Of a stretch of DNA of 64,000 bases, positions 25,256-34,865 are shown one piece after another (positions within the stretch are counted from its first letter, which is position 1; every line of letters starts with the position of its first letter). Made by a program: the position numbers and the translations under genes. The notes under the pieces are model-generated. The model was not told the origin of the DNA and did no database searches. It saw only the letters and a list, made by a program, of their open reading frames with translations. Source of the DNA: JBCCAG01 sp050331115 (GTDB lineage: Bacteria; Cyanobacteriota; Cyanobacteriia; CAKZMO01); assembly GCA_050331115.1 (NCBI GenBank), contig JBHJHD010000016.1, positions 40,801 through 104,800 of the forward strand, given 5' to 3'.

Positions 25256-26035
25256 ATACTGCTTCAGCCCGCGTCGCCACAGCCAGCGGTTGAGGCCCAG
25301 AAACAGCGCTATCCAAGCTGTCATGATGGCTAAGCTGCGGGGAATGTCTACCGGTAGTCCCACCAGCAGGCTGGCTGGGAAATGGATGAGGTAAGGAAAA
25401 GGCAGCCAGACGACAACCCTGCGGACGGCGGCAGGAAAGATTTCTAGAGGGGCAATCATGCCGGAGAGGAAGAGATAGAGCAAAAACCACAGGTCCTCAA
25501 TGGCGCTGGCTCGCTCAGTCCAAAAGGCAAATAGGGCAAAGGTGTATTGAATCGTGAAGCGCAGCACAAAGGCTAGGCCGACTACTAAGATGACCAGCGC
25601 TACGGTGTCCAGGCTGGGCAGCCACGCCGCCTGGGGGTATAGAGCAAAAAACAGCCCAATCACAATCGCGATGAAGGGGAGCCGCGCAAAGCGTTCGGCG
25701 AAATGAGAGATCAGGTGGTGCCAGCCTGGATCGAGTGGCTGCAGCAGTCTGGGGGAGAGTTTCCCTTCCACCACCTCACGCTCAAACTCCCAGATTACCC
25801 AGACCACGCTAAATTGACGGACAAGAAATACGGCAATGAAGTAGCGGGAAAATTCAAGCGACGATAGCCCAAATTGTCCCCCAGCCGCCGCCTCTGTCCA
25901 GACGCCCATAAGAATAAGCGGCAGGCTGCCTGAGAGCACCCAAAACATCAGCTCAGCTCGATATTCCACCATGTAGGCGTAATACACCGCGGTAAGGGTC
26001 TGGGCTATGCGAATCGTGCGCTTGAAGGAGGGCAT
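25238..26035 (-). CDS. ABC-2 type transporter permease (DUF990 family)
   Basis: This 265-residue protein has about six hydrophobic helices and the ABC-2/DUF990 pattern: YRAELMFWVLSGSLPLILMG, then REVVEGKLSPRLLQPLDPGWH, and FPLSGMIAPLEIFP-like sequence (here LFLSGMIAPLEIFPAAVRR) before the last helices. Members work with a separate ATPase and usually a second permease of the same family; neither lies nearby. The substrate is unknown. The gene is convergent with, and overlaps, the PPC gene. Confidence 0.85.
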   Translation of the reverse strand: MPSFKRTIRIAQTLTAVYYAYMVEYRAELMFWVLSGSLPLILMGVWTEAAAGGQFGLSSLEFSRYFIAVFLVRQFSVVWVIWEFEREVVEGKLSPRLLQPLDPGWHHLISHFAERFARLPFIAIVIGLFFALYPQAAWLPSLDTVALVILVVGLAFVLRFTIQYTFALFAFWTERASAIEDLWFLLYLFLSGMIAPLEIFPAAVRRVVVWLPFPYLIHFPASLLVGLPVDIPRSLAIMTAWIALFLGLNRWLWRRGLKQYSGMGA

Positions 26036-26440
26036 GATAAAGTCGACTGCCGCCTAAGGTTCAGTCCTAAATCCTAAGGCGTTTTGGCGGCTGTGGCTAG
26101 GTTCAGCCAGACAAAGCAATGCCCATCGCCAGGAGGTAGCACTACAAGCCCTTACCCAAAATGGCTACAAAATCATTACATGTTTATGCACCATCCTCAC
26201 AAATGCTTTATGGACGCGCGGAGCAAAGCTTTAGAGAATGATAGATGTAGACCTTAGCTCTAAGCGATAACTCAAGCGGTCATCTGTTTATGTTTGAGCC
26301 GTCGCTGTCAGGGCCATCGTCATTGCTCTTGCCTCCCTTCCCCCTCGCAAGGTACGACCCAAGTTCTCCTGAATAGGCCGCTATTGCTGACCTGAAGCGC
26401 TAGACACCAACACATCTATTACGCCATTAGTACGAGTTTT
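26036..26440. other. Intergenic region between divergent ABC permease and small regulator-like gene, 405 bp
   Basis: No ORF is supported. An imperfect inverted repeat CGCCTAAGG / CCTAAGGCG (about 26051-26081, one mismatch) lies just upstream of the ABC permease start, inside outer GCCGCC/GGCGGC arms. The rest shows nothing recognisable; both genes' promoters must lie here. Confidence 0.5.
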
Positions 26441-26725
26441 ATGGCTAGGAAATCCAATTCACTGAAGCATCAGTCGGCACGACCTACGGTTGGCGTCTAT
26501 GACTGTGAGGTTCATCTCAAGTTTCGCTTAGTTGAGGACGAAGCGCTCTTGAGCGATCGCGAGCGATTGCTAGAGCGGCTGCTAGAGGCCTTTGCCTGCG
26601 GCCCGGATGAGTATCTAGAGCCCATCTCTGCCGAGGCGCAGGTGGAAGAAGTGTCTGAGACGAGCGCCTCAGCACAGATGCGGCGTCAAGTGATTCGCCT
26701 ACGGAACTCAAGGGGCTTTCAGTAA
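26441..26725 (+). CDS. Small conserved cyanobacterial protein, possibly Npun_R1517-type regulator
   Basis: This 94-residue protein contains VGVYDCEVHLKFRLVEDEALL, SDRERLLERLLEAF and a basic end ASAQMRRQVIRLRNSRGF. From memory this resembles the small proteins annotated as the Npun_R1517 family (named for heterocyst differentiation), which are found also in species without heterocysts. I could not confirm this by a search. It has no signal peptide or membrane helix. It lies 101 bp upstream of tRNA-Glu on the same strand. Confidence 0.7.
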   Translation: MARKSNSLKHQSARPTVGVYDCEVHLKFRLVEDEALLSDRERLLERLLEAFACGPDEYLEPISAEAQVEEVSETSASAQMRRQVIRLRNSRGFQ

Positions 26726-26826
26726 GCTCGTTTGTTAGTAGACTTCTGCCCACTGTCCCTCATTGTTTGTCAAACTAGTTGACAGAGGTAGAAGCCATCT
26801 AATATCTTAGGAAGAGTGGCAGTCAG

Positions 26827-26899
26827 GCCCCCATCGTCTAGAGGCCTAGGACACCTCCCTTTCACGGAGGCGACGGGGATTCGAATTCCCCTGGGGGTA
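26827..26899 (+). tRNA. trnE: tRNA-Glu (anticodon TTC)
   Basis: A 73-nt cloverleaf folds with the acceptor stem GCCCCCA/TGGGGGT, D arm GTC...GAC, anticodon stem CCTCC/GGAGG around loop CTTTCAC (anticodon TTC), and T arm GGGGA-TTCGAAT-TCCCC. The discriminator is A and no CCA is encoded. In cyanobacteria this tRNA serves both translation and 5-aminolevulinate synthesis for chlorophyll, heme and bilins. Confidence 0.97.
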
Positions 26900-26920
26900 T
26901 TGCCCAAGAGTAAGATCCTG

Positions 26921-26947
26921 TAGGGACATGGCAGCGCCATGTCCCTA
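26921..26947. repeat. Short palindromic repeat after tRNA-Glu
   Basis: A perfect 12-bp stem (TAGGGACATGGC and its complement) encloses the loop AGC. It belongs to a set of intergenic palindromes with T/AGGGGCACAGC-like arms also seen at 31300, 39451, 40594 and 59143. It could also serve as the tRNA terminator, although the following T tract is short. Confidence 0.7.
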
Positions 26948-26969
26948 TTTGTATGACTATGCCATATGA

Positions 26970-28703
26970 CTATGCCATCATCGCAGGCTCGGGGTCAGCC
27001 CCCAAGGGATTGAGTTCACCCACCAAAGCCAGCAGCTCCGGCATAGAGAATTTCAGGTCAGGCCGCTCCGCTAGCACAGAAATGCTGTTGTGCTCCACTA
27101 GACCGACAAACGTTTCGGCTACAATGCGGCTCCCCACAGGGCCAAGCTTGTTGCCATCGTTGACAATCTTTGCCTCCCGAAGAATGTAGTACCATAGCGG
27201 CGTCTTCTGGTCGAAGCCATGCTTCTTCAAAATTTTTCCGTGGGGGCTGGCCGCAATTTGCTCGGCTGTGATCTCGTCAAAGTGGAGCCCACACGCCTTC
27301 ATGGCTGCAGCCACCTGCTGCCCCGTGGGCAGCTTCACCAGACGGCCCCGCAGCAGATTTCGCGTTGCCAAAGAGATAAATACGTCCGGGATGCCTTTGT
27401 CCTGAAACTCGGGCAGCTTCCTGAGGGCAAAGGCGAGCTTAGAATCAATCTCCCGGGCAAAGTTGAGCTGGGGATGGGTTTCCACGTCGGGAACCTCTGA
27501 GAAGTCAAAGAAGCGCGTCCAGTCGATAATCCAGTTGGAGGGCACCGTGGGGCTGCCAAAGAAGGGATCTCTGCCGCCCGATGAGGCTTTACCGCTGACC
27601 TCAGAAAACTCAAACAGCAGCTCCATGGTTGCGGGCACGTTGTCAGGGTTAGAGTTGAATACCCGGTTCCACTCGTAAACCGGGCGCACCATGCTGTGCC
27701 CTAGGCGATAGGCGGCAACCGAGAACTCGATGGGCATACAGTTTGAAAATTTGTCGGTGTAAAACTGACGGCCATTCTGCAACACGTCGGCTAGCACATC
27801 CTCCTGAACGATTCTCGGCAGAAAATCCGTGAGGACGATGCTCTGATAGTGTAAAGTGACCTCTTTTTGAGCAGCCTTAAACAATTCGGCTCCGCTCAAC
27901 CCCTGCTCGCTGGCAATCTTGTCAACAGTCTTGTTGTGGAACTTGATGAAGGCGAGGTGGGTTTGGGCCACGGCTAGATTCTCGTCGTTGCGACCGTCTC
28001 CGATTGCCGCCGTCTTGTCGGGTCTACGAGGCAGGTCATTGGGCTGACCGCCCTCAATGGGACCGCCCGGCGCGCCATCGGGCGTATCGCTGTTGGTGCC
28101 CACCGTCATGTGGACGCCGTCTTCTTCGTAAAGCTCTGGCTGCTTTTCAGGCCCATCGCCGTAGAGGCAGTCGATGTCTAGCACCGCCGTCCGCTCGTTT
28201 TCGATCTCACCAACGTTGACGGTGCCGTCTGCTACCGGGTTCTGAAAGCCTTCTCGAAACTTGCTTCGAGCGATGTCGTGATCAACGAACTGACCCAGGT
28301 AGGTGTAGCCTGCAGGAATATCGGAGTCCCCCCCCCGGTTAATCTCTTCCCTGATATCTGTCACCGCCACATCGGTTTCGCCGTCGTCGTTGAAATCGGC
28401 GTCGTCCACTTCAGGCCGAACGTCAAAATCGATTACGGTAGCGGCCTCCTGCTCCATGGCCAGACCCAGCTCAATCAGGCCCACGGCATCGGGCTGTTCG
28501 CCCTCATCAAAAAGACGGCAGAATACCCGCTCGGGCACGATGGGCGGTTTTTCTGGTTTAGGGGGTTCGACCGGGTCGGGGGTCGGGTTAAGGTACCAGG
28601 GGCAGTATTTCTTGAAAACCCCTTCCAGTACTTCGAACGGAATTAGGCTATCGATGATCCAGCCAAAGCCTTGGATAAAGTATTTCTCATTGCCGTGTTT
28701 CAT
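26970..28703 (-). CDS. Heme peroxidase of the animal (peroxidase-cyclooxygenase) superfamily
   Basis: This 577-residue protein carries the main animal-peroxidase landmarks: distal His142 in YLGQFVDHDIARSK, the GDGRNDENLAVAQTHL segment with the catalytic Arg238, and proximal His336 in YRLGHSMVRPVYEWN. Residues 103-111 (DFNDDGETD) match a DxNxDGxxD calcium-binding loop. A P-rich stretch lies at about 40-57. There is no Sec signal peptide, so if exported it would need another route. Such bacterial peroxidases oxidise halides or phenolics with H2O2; the substrate here is unknown. It is flanked by tRNA-Glu and pcrA and appears monocistronic. Confidence 0.88.
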   Translation of the reverse strand: MKHGNEKYFIQGFGWIIDSLIPFEVLEGVFKKYCPWYLNPTPDPVEPPKPEKPPIVPERVFCRLFDEGEQPDAVGLIELGLAMEQEAATVIDFDVRPEVDDADFNDDGETDVAVTDIREEINRGGDSDIPAGYTYLGQFVDHDIARSKFREGFQNPVADGTVNVGEIENERTAVLDIDCLYGDGPEKQPELYEEDGVHMTVGTNSDTPDGAPGGPIEGGQPNDLPRRPDKTAAIGDGRNDENLAVAQTHLAFIKFHNKTVDKIASEQGLSGAELFKAAQKEVTLHYQSIVLTDFLPRIVQEDVLADVLQNGRQFYTDKFSNCMPIEFSVAAYRLGHSMVRPVYEWNRVFNSNPDNVPATMELLFEFSEVSGKASSGGRDPFFGSPTVPSNWIIDWTRFFDFSEVPDVETHPQLNFAREIDSKLAFALRKLPEFQDKGIPDVFISLATRNLLRGRLVKLPTGQQVAAAMKACGLHFDEITAEQIAASPHGKILKKHGFDQKTPLWYYILREAKIVNDGNKLGPVGSRIVAETFVGLVEHNSISVLAERPDLKFSMPELLALVGELNPLGADPEPAMMA

Positions 28704-28925
28704 AGTCTGCCTTTCCTCAGCGAGATTAAGAGTCTACCCAGTGATGATATTCCTTGTGAGAGGAAACTGAGCAGGCGTTAATATTTCTTTCACAGTGGTT
28801 TTCTTTGTTTCCAGCTGCGCGATACAAATCTTCAGAGGTGCAAAGTTCCGATCGCCTCTCTAGACCTTTTCCTGATGCGCGAGCTTGGTCGAACGGGGTG
28901 TAAGGGCTTTGCCACGCTCGGTAAA

Positions 28926-31265
28926 TTAGGACTCGACCCGCTGCAGCGCCGTCACCTTGGGGTCGATAATCTTCTGTCCCTGCCCCGGAAACTTAACCGC
29001 TAGGCAAATCTTGTTCCCCGCGCCAAAGATATGGGTCACCGTACCCGCGCCGAACGCCTTGTGAACCACGAGGTCGCCCACGCCCCAGTCGTCCTCATGT
29101 GTGCCAGGGGCGTCAACTTCCTTTTGCCGAATTTCTCGAATGGGCGTCCTCATCTGCCTGGGAACAGCGCCCGCAGAATTGCTCAACAGCAGCTCGCGGG
29201 GCAGCTCTGCCAAAAACAGGGATGGACTGGCGGGCTCGCGGGAGCCATACAGCCGCCGGGCGCGGGCGTGGGTGAGGAACAGACGCTCCCGGGCGCGGGT
29301 AATGCCCACGTAGCACAGTCGCCGCTCCTCTTCGATGGCGGCAGGGTCGTCTAGAGAGCGGTAGCTGGGGAACAGCCCCTGCTCTAGGCCGACCAGAAAC
29401 ACCACAGGGAACTCCAGACCCTTGGAGGAGTGCAGCGTCATTAGGGAGACCTTATCGCGGTCCTCGCTCAGGTCGTCGAGGTCAGAGGACAGAGACGCAT
29501 TGGATAAAAAGGCGGAGAGGCTGGTGTCCTCGCTGTCTTCCTCAAACTGGAGCACGGCGTTGTAGAGCTCCTGCACGTTTTCCAGTCGGTTGTCGGCCTC
29601 CTCGGTACCCTGAGCCTTTAGCTCCGTGAGGTATCCCGACTCTTCGAGCACCTCCTGCACCACTTGAGACGCCGAAATTTGGTTTATCTCATTCTGGAGC
29701 CGCTGCAGCATGTTGGCGAAGCCGGTCACCGCCTTCGCGGCGCGGCCCGCTAGCGTCTTTACGGAGGTCTCGTCACTGATGATTTCCCAGAAAGGGATTC
29801 CGAGCTGAGCGGCGGCGTTATCCAGGCGCTCCAGCGTTGTCTTACCGATGCCGCGCCGGGGGACGTTGATCACCCGCTTGAGGCTGACGGTGTCCGCCGG
29901 GTTGGCGATCGCCCGCAGGTAGGCCAAGACGTCTTTAATTTCGCGGCGGTCGTAGAACTTGAGGCCGCCCACCACGGTGTAGGGGATGGCCTGCCGCACT
30001 AGCACCTCCTCCAGGGCGCGGGACTGGGCGTTGGTGCGGTAGAGAATGGCCACGTCGCCGTAGCTGAGGGCGGGGTCGGTGACCATCTGAGAAAGGGTGC
30101 CCACCACAAACTCGGCCTCTTGTACTTCGTCATCGCTGCGGTGGCAGTACACCGTCTCCCCCTCGCCGCGGGTGGGGCGCAGCACCTTGTCGATGCGCTC
30201 GGTGTTATTCTCAATCAGCTGGTTGGCGAGCTGCAAAATATTTTCCGTGGAGCGGTAGTTTTCCTCCAGCTTCACCATAGTGCGGGTGTCGTCGTCCGGG
30301 AGGCGATCGCCGAAGTCCTGCTGAAAGTCCATGAGGATGGTGAAGTCCGCCGCCCGGAAGGAGTAGATGGACTGGTCGGCGTCCCCCACGACAAAGATGG
30401 AGCGGTGCTGCCAGTCGCCCAAGCTCGCTGCGCCGTTGGTGACCAGCAGGCGAATCAGGTCGTACTGGGTGCGGTTGGTGTCTTGGTATTCATCGACCAG
30501 GATGTGGCGAAAGCGGTTGTGCCAGTAGCCTAGCACCTGCTCGTTCTGCTCAAAGAGCTTCACCGGCACGCGGATTAGGTCGTCAAAGTCGAGGGCGTTA
30601 TTTTGCGCCAGGGCCGCCTGGTAATGCCGGTAGACATCTGCCACGACGCGGCCCCGGTAGTTGGGCTGCTCCCGCTCAAGCTCGTCCGGCGACCAGCCCT
30701 GGTTTTTGGCGTTGCTGATGGCGTAGCGCACCGAGCGCGGCTCAAACTTTTTGTCGTCCAGGTTCATCTGCCGGGTGACAATCTGCTTGACCACCGACTG
30801 GGCGTCTGACTCATCGAAGATTGAGAAGCTGCGGGTCCACTGGTGGCCCTGGGCATCTCGGTATTTCTCGATATCAAAGCGCAGGATGCGGGCGCAGAGG
30901 GCGTGGAAGGTGCCGATCCAAAGCTCTTTGGTGGTGCTCTTGTACACCTGCGATCGCAGCTTGGTCTGCTGGGCAGCGGTGAGGGCCTCTAACGTCTTGC
31001 CGTGCTTGGCCTGGGCGCTCTGCTCGGCAAACAGCGTCTCGATGCGCTCCTTCATCTCGCGGGCGGCTTTATTAGTGAAGGTGACCGCCAAGATATTGCT
31101 GGGGTCTACCCGGTGGGTCAAAATCAGGTTGGCGATGCGGTAGGTCAAGGCCCGCGTCTTGCCGGACCCGGCCCCCGCCACAACGAGCAGCGGGCCGCAG
31201 TAGTGCTCGACGGCCTGACGCTGGGCTGGGTTGAGCTGGGCAAGAAAGTCAGCCGAGGCGGGCAT
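28926..31265 (-). CDS. pcrA: ATP-dependent DNA helicase PcrA/UvrD
   Basis: This superfamily 1A helicase has all usual motifs: Q motif LNPAQRQAVEH, Walker A VVAGAGSGKTRALTYR, VTFTNKAAREMKER, Walker B ILVDEYQDTNRTQY, GDADQSIYSFRAAD, and LMTLHSSKGLEFPVVFLVG near the end. The C-terminal 50 or so residues (VVHKAFGAGTVTHIFG) form the Tudor-like domain of PcrA. The start chosen is the ATG at 31263-31265, giving MPASADFLAQLNPAQ; the frame extends 45 codons upstream with a non-family sequence. It acts in repair and removal of proteins from DNA. ppc ends about 106 bp upstream on the same strand. Confidence 0.94.
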   Translation of the reverse strand: MPASADFLAQLNPAQRQAVEHYCGPLLVVAGAGSGKTRALTYRIANLILTHRVDPSNILAVTFTNKAAREMKERIETLFAEQSAQAKHGKTLEALTAAQQTKLRSQVYKSTTKELWIGTFHALCARILRFDIEKYRDAQGHQWTRSFSIFDESDAQSVVKQIVTRQMNLDDKKFEPRSVRYAISNAKNQGWSPDELEREQPNYRGRVVADVYRHYQAALAQNNALDFDDLIRVPVKLFEQNEQVLGYWHNRFRHILVDEYQDTNRTQYDLIRLLVTNGAASLGDWQHRSIFVVGDADQSIYSFRAADFTILMDFQQDFGDRLPDDDTRTMVKLEENYRSTENILQLANQLIENNTERIDKVLRPTRGEGETVYCHRSDDEVQEAEFVVGTLSQMVTDPALSYGDVAILYRTNAQSRALEEVLVRQAIPYTVVGGLKFYDRREIKDVLAYLRAIANPADTVSLKRVINVPRRGIGKTTLERLDNAAAQLGIPFWEIISDETSVKTLAGRAAKAVTGFANMLQRLQNEINQISASQVVQEVLEESGYLTELKAQGTEEADNRLENVQELYNAVLQFEEDSEDTSLSAFLSNASLSSDLDDLSEDRDKVSLMTLHSSKGLEFPVVFLVGLEQGLFPSYRSLDDPAAIEEERRLCYVGITRARERLFLTHARARRLYGSREPASPSLFLAELPRELLLSNSAGAVPRQMRTPIREIRQKEVDAPGTHEDDWGVGDLVVHKAFGAGTVTHIFGAGNKICLAVKFPGQGQKIIDPKVTALQRVES

Positions 31266-31299
31266 GGGTGTCGCAGGGTTAGGATTACGTGTCGTAGGA

Positions 31300-31315
31300 A
31301 CACGGCATGCCGTGT
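31300..31315. repeat. Short palindromic repeat between ppc and pcrA
   Basis: ACACGGCATGCCGTGT is a perfect 16-bp palindrome, in a context TAGGAACACGGCATGCCGTG resembling the other palindromes of the set. It lies in the 106-bp ppc-pcrA gap. Confidence 0.65.
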
Positions 31316-31371
31316 CTTGACATGTAGATAGGGTATCGCATCCGCCTAGTACATGGTGATGGCGACGCGTA

Positions 31372-34300
31372 TCAGCCCGTGTTGCGCATCCCCGCCGCAA
31401 TGCCGTTCAGGGTCAGCAGCGCCCCCCGCAGCAGCTCCGCCCGGCTGTAGCGCGAGCGAATCATGCTGGTGGACGCGCTCGCCTTGTGCTGCCGCAGCCG
31501 CTTGAGCAGTGACACCTGCAGAAAGCCCAGCGGAATAATCGTGCTGTTGCGCAGCTGCACCGATCGCTGTAGCTCCGGATCGCCGTCTAGAAGGCGCTCG
31601 TGGTTAGAGATCTCCAGCACCAGATCCCGGGTTAGGTAAAACTCGTCGGCGATCTGCTTAAATAAGCGGTCAAAGCGATCGCGATCTTCGGGGTTGCTCA
31701 GCTCTTCGACGTAGTGCTGGGCAATCTGCAGATCGGCCTTGGCCAGGGTCATCTCTACTTTAGAGATCACCATGCGGAAGAAAGACCACTTGTAGTAGAA
31801 GTAGCGCAGCAGCTTCAGGTTCTCGGTGGCGTCTTCCTGCAGGAACTCGTTCAGCGCCGTGCCTACCCCGTACCACGACGGCAGCAGCACCCGCGTCTGG
31901 GTCCAGCTAAACACCCAGGGGATGGCCCGCAGCCCCGACAGCCCCTTTTTCTTGCCGCCCCGCCGCGCCGGGCGCGAGCTGATCTGCAGCTGGCTGATCT
32001 CTTCGATCGGCGTCACCTGATGAAAAAAGTCGATGAAGTCGGGCTCTTCATAGATGAGCGAACGGTAGTGAGACCGCGATCGCATTGCCAGCTCTTCCAT
32101 GATTTCGTTCCAGGGCTCGATGCCGTCAAACCCCGTATTGAGCAGGCTGGCCTGGAGTACCGCTGTGGCAACGGTCTCTAGGTTGTGTAGCGCCAGCTCC
32201 GGCAGGTTGTATTTCGAGGCCAGCACCTCCCCCTGCTCGGTAATCTTAATGCGGCCGTCGATGCTGCGCCCCGGCTGCGCCAGAATCGCTTCGTAAGCCG
32301 GCCCGCCGCCTCGGCCCACAGAGCCGCCTCGCCCGTGGAAAATCCGCAGAGAGACGCCGTAGGGCGACACCGTGTTCTGCAGCGCGCGCTGCGCCTTGTG
32401 GATCTCCCAGTTACTGCTCAAGAAGCCCGAGTCTTTGTTGCTGTCGGAGTAGCCCAGCATTACCTCCTGCAGATCCACCGGCGGCGAAGACGGGCTCGGC
32501 CCCTGCTCTCCGCCGGCCAAAAAAGTGCGGTAGAGGGGGAGATCGAGCAGCTCTTTCATCACGGCGGGGGCCCGCCGCAGGTCTTCGACCGTTTCAAACA
32601 GCGGCACCACCTGAATGCTGCCGCTCCCCGTGGCCGGGTCGTACAGCCCTGCCTCTTTTGCCAGCAGCATGACCTCCAGCATGTCACTCACGTGGTTGCA
32701 CATGCTGATGATATAGGTATGGCAGAGCTGCGGACCAAACTCCTGGTGCAGCTTGCGCAGCATGCGCAGCGTGACCACAATCTCCTGCGAACCCTCTGAA
32801 AAGGGCATCTCTGCCGGAATCAGCGGCCGCCGCGTCTGCAGCTCAGACACCAGCCACTTAACGCGCTCAGCCTCAGAGAGGTCATTGTAGGGGCGCGGCA
32901 GGACGCCCATGTATTCAGCGATCTCGTTGATGGTGTCTGAGTGGCGGGAGCTATCCTGCCGGATATCTAAGCGGGCTAGGTTAAAGCCGTAAATTTCGGT
33001 TTGGCAGATGAGCTGGTCTAGCGCCTCACAGGTGAGCCCCGTTTCCTTGAGGTTGCGGTGAATCATCTGCAGGTCCGTGAGAAACTCTGTTCCACTGGTG
33101 TAGATCAAGCTAGAGCTGTTTTCCGGTAGGTCGGTCTGCGAGAAGTCGCTGTGCTGAAGCTGCAGGTTGCGATCGCGCGTATTCTCGAGCCGGCGCTTGA
33201 TATAGCACAGCTTTAGCCGGTAGGGCTCTTGGCGAAACTTCACCGCGTTCGCCTCGTAGACGTCGGGCATTTTCGCCTGGTCCTGCTCCAGCGACTCCAG
33301 CAAATCGGGCAGCACGTCGCTCCAGTGCAGCGAAAGGCTCAGCAGCTCGGTGAGATTTTCCACCGAATCGATATATTTGCCCAGCACCATATTGCGCTGA
33401 TAGCAGGCCGTCTTCCAGGTAATGATAGGCGTCACGGAAGGGTTGCCGTCGCGGTCTGAGCCTACCCAAGAGCCAAATTTGCAAAAATCGTAGTGCGGCG
33501 GCGTCAAATCTGGAAAGGTTGTGCCCAGGGCATTGCGAAACCGCTGGTAGAGCTGAGGAATGGCATCAAACAGAACTTTGTCGAAGTAGTGCAGGGTAAA
33601 GTCCACCTCGTCCAGCACCGAGGGCTTGAACTGATGCAGCTCATCGGTGCGCCACCAGAGCCGTACCTCCTCCATCAGCCGCTTCTGGATACCCTCCACC
33701 TCAGGGCTAGTGCGATATTCAAAGGCCGGTTCCTCAGAGCCCGCGCTGCGGACGGGTTGATTCGCTTCAAGCTGATCTAGCTCCCGCAGGATGTGAACGA
33801 TGCGCCGCTGCTTGCCGCGGATGGTGTGGCGAACAATTTCGGTTGGGTGTGCGGTAAACACCAGACGGATATCCAGCTGGTCGATCAGCGCCTGAATATG
33901 CTGCGGGGGGACATTGAGCCGCTTTAGCTTGGGGAAAATGCTGTAGAAAGTCCGCGCCTCTCGCTGCCGGGATGAGGTTCGCTGTAGACTCCGCTCTAGC
34001 GTCTCAGCCTGCGGCGGCCCCTCTTCCTCGTAGAGGTGAGTTAGCGTCGAGTCGGATGCAAAAAAGGATTGATGAGCGGTCTGGTTTAGTCGCTCCTGGG
34101 TATTTCGATAGTGCTGCTGCTGATCCCGCTGCTCGTAGTGCTGCTCAACGATGTTGATCAGCTGAAAATAGAGCGCAAATGCACGGGTGACTCGGATGGC
34201 ATCGTTGAGATCTAGATTTTCCACTAGGTCTAGGGCTTCTTGGCCCCCCACCTCGGGGGCCTGGCCTTCTGGAGAGCATAGCGCTAGGAGCTTTTGCAGC

Positions 34301-34488
34301 AGCGCGACGAACTCACTCCCGCACTCCTGCTTGAGCACCGACTCCCACACGCCTTCCATCGCTTTGATACGATGACGCAGAAACGAGTCCGTTTGCGCAA
34401 AAGAATCGGCGACGTGTGTGTCCAGCTGATGCTCGGCTACAGCGTCAGACAAGGCGACGTCGTCAGAAGGATGAAGCGTAGAACTCAT
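31372..34488 (-). CDS. ppc: Phosphoenolpyruvate carboxylase
   Basis: PEPC fixes bicarbonate onto PEP to give oxaloacetate, feeding amino acid synthesis. The 1038-residue length is normal for cyanobacteria. Catalytic motifs are seen: VFTAHPTEIVRHTIRGKQRR (catalytic His), GSWVGSDRDGNPSVT, the PEP-binding GYSDSNKDSGFLSSNWE, and FHGRGGSVGRGGGP. It ends MRNTG as in the family. The first 30 residues are variable. pcrA follows on the same strand; shared transcription is possible but the gap contains a palindromic repeat. The upstream 377 bp hold repeats but no obvious promoter. Confidence 0.97.
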   Translation of the reverse strand: MSSTLHPSDDVALSDAVAEHQLDTHVADSFAQTDSFLRHRIKAMEGVWESVLKQECGSEFVALLQKLLALCSPEGQAPEVGGQEALDLVENLDLNDAIRVTRAFALYFQLINIVEQHYEQRDQQQHYRNTQERLNQTAHQSFFASDSTLTHLYEEEGPPQAETLERSLQRTSSRQREARTFYSIFPKLKRLNVPPQHIQALIDQLDIRLVFTAHPTEIVRHTIRGKQRRIVHILRELDQLEANQPVRSAGSEEPAFEYRTSPEVEGIQKRLMEEVRLWWRTDELHQFKPSVLDEVDFTLHYFDKVLFDAIPQLYQRFRNALGTTFPDLTPPHYDFCKFGSWVGSDRDGNPSVTPIITWKTACYQRNMVLGKYIDSVENLTELLSLSLHWSDVLPDLLESLEQDQAKMPDVYEANAVKFRQEPYRLKLCYIKRRLENTRDRNLQLQHSDFSQTDLPENSSSLIYTSGTEFLTDLQMIHRNLKETGLTCEALDQLICQTEIYGFNLARLDIRQDSSRHSDTINEIAEYMGVLPRPYNDLSEAERVKWLVSELQTRRPLIPAEMPFSEGSQEIVVTLRMLRKLHQEFGPQLCHTYIISMCNHVSDMLEVMLLAKEAGLYDPATGSGSIQVVPLFETVEDLRRAPAVMKELLDLPLYRTFLAGGEQGPSPSSPPVDLQEVMLGYSDSNKDSGFLSSNWEIHKAQRALQNTVSPYGVSLRIFHGRGGSVGRGGGPAYEAILAQPGRSIDGRIKITEQGEVLASKYNLPELALHNLETVATAVLQASLLNTGFDGIEPWNEIMEELAMRSRSHYRSLIYEEPDFIDFFHQVTPIEEISQLQISSRPARRGGKKKGLSGLRAIPWVFSWTQTRVLLPSWYGVGTALNEFLQEDATENLKLLRYFYYKWSFFRMVISKVEMTLAKADLQIAQHYVEELSNPEDRDRFDRLFKQIADEFYLTRDLVLEISNHERLLDGDPELQRSVQLRNSTIIPLGFLQVSLLKRLRQHKASASTSMIRSRYSRAELLRGALLTLNGIAAGMRNTG

Positions 34489-34865
34489 AGTTGTTCCGAA
34501 GGATTAAAAAGCAGCGAAATATCGATAAGTCCACTGGTCAACAGCCCAGCTCTACCATCGGCTGTCCAGCGGCTGCCTACCGATGGAGACAAGAGCAGCG
34601 CGACAAGGGGTATACTCGCTGCGGCGATTCATCCGATGCCGTCAATCTGTACTGATACCGTCAGTCTGTACCGTCGAAGGCGGACCCCTAACTAAGGACT
34701 CTACTAGAAAAACCTTGACGTGCAAATCACCTAGCCCAAGTTGCTATCGATTGATGACAAGGTTTTTCCGATAATTTCTAGCATCAACGCCAAAGCCGCC
34801 GACATCGATGCTGACGTTTGTACAGCGATCGCCACGCTGGAGCAGTTTCGCAGCGACGCATTGGC
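34489..34865. other. Repeat-containing intergenic region upstream of ppc, 377 bp
   Basis: Two tandem 19-nt units GATRCCGTCARTCTGTACY lie at 34635-34672 (16 of 19 identical). A perfect 11-bp inverted repeat GAAAAACCTTG (34707-34717) / CAAGGTTTTTC (34758-34768) has a 40-nt spacer. From a TTG at 34741 a 42-codon plus-strand frame runs to a TAG at 34867-34869, overlapping the stop of the convergent small-protein gene. That frame looks protein-like (KAADIDADVCTAIATLEQF) but has no ribosome binding site; it may be a remnant. Confidence 0.55.

Noticed and set aside
30120..30533. 137-residue plus-strand frame inside pcrA
   Set aside because: It is an antisense shadow of a well-conserved helicase gene.
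32335..32799. 154-residue plus-strand frame inside ppc
   Set aside because: It is an antisense shadow of the PEPC gene, whose catalytic motifs cover the same bases.
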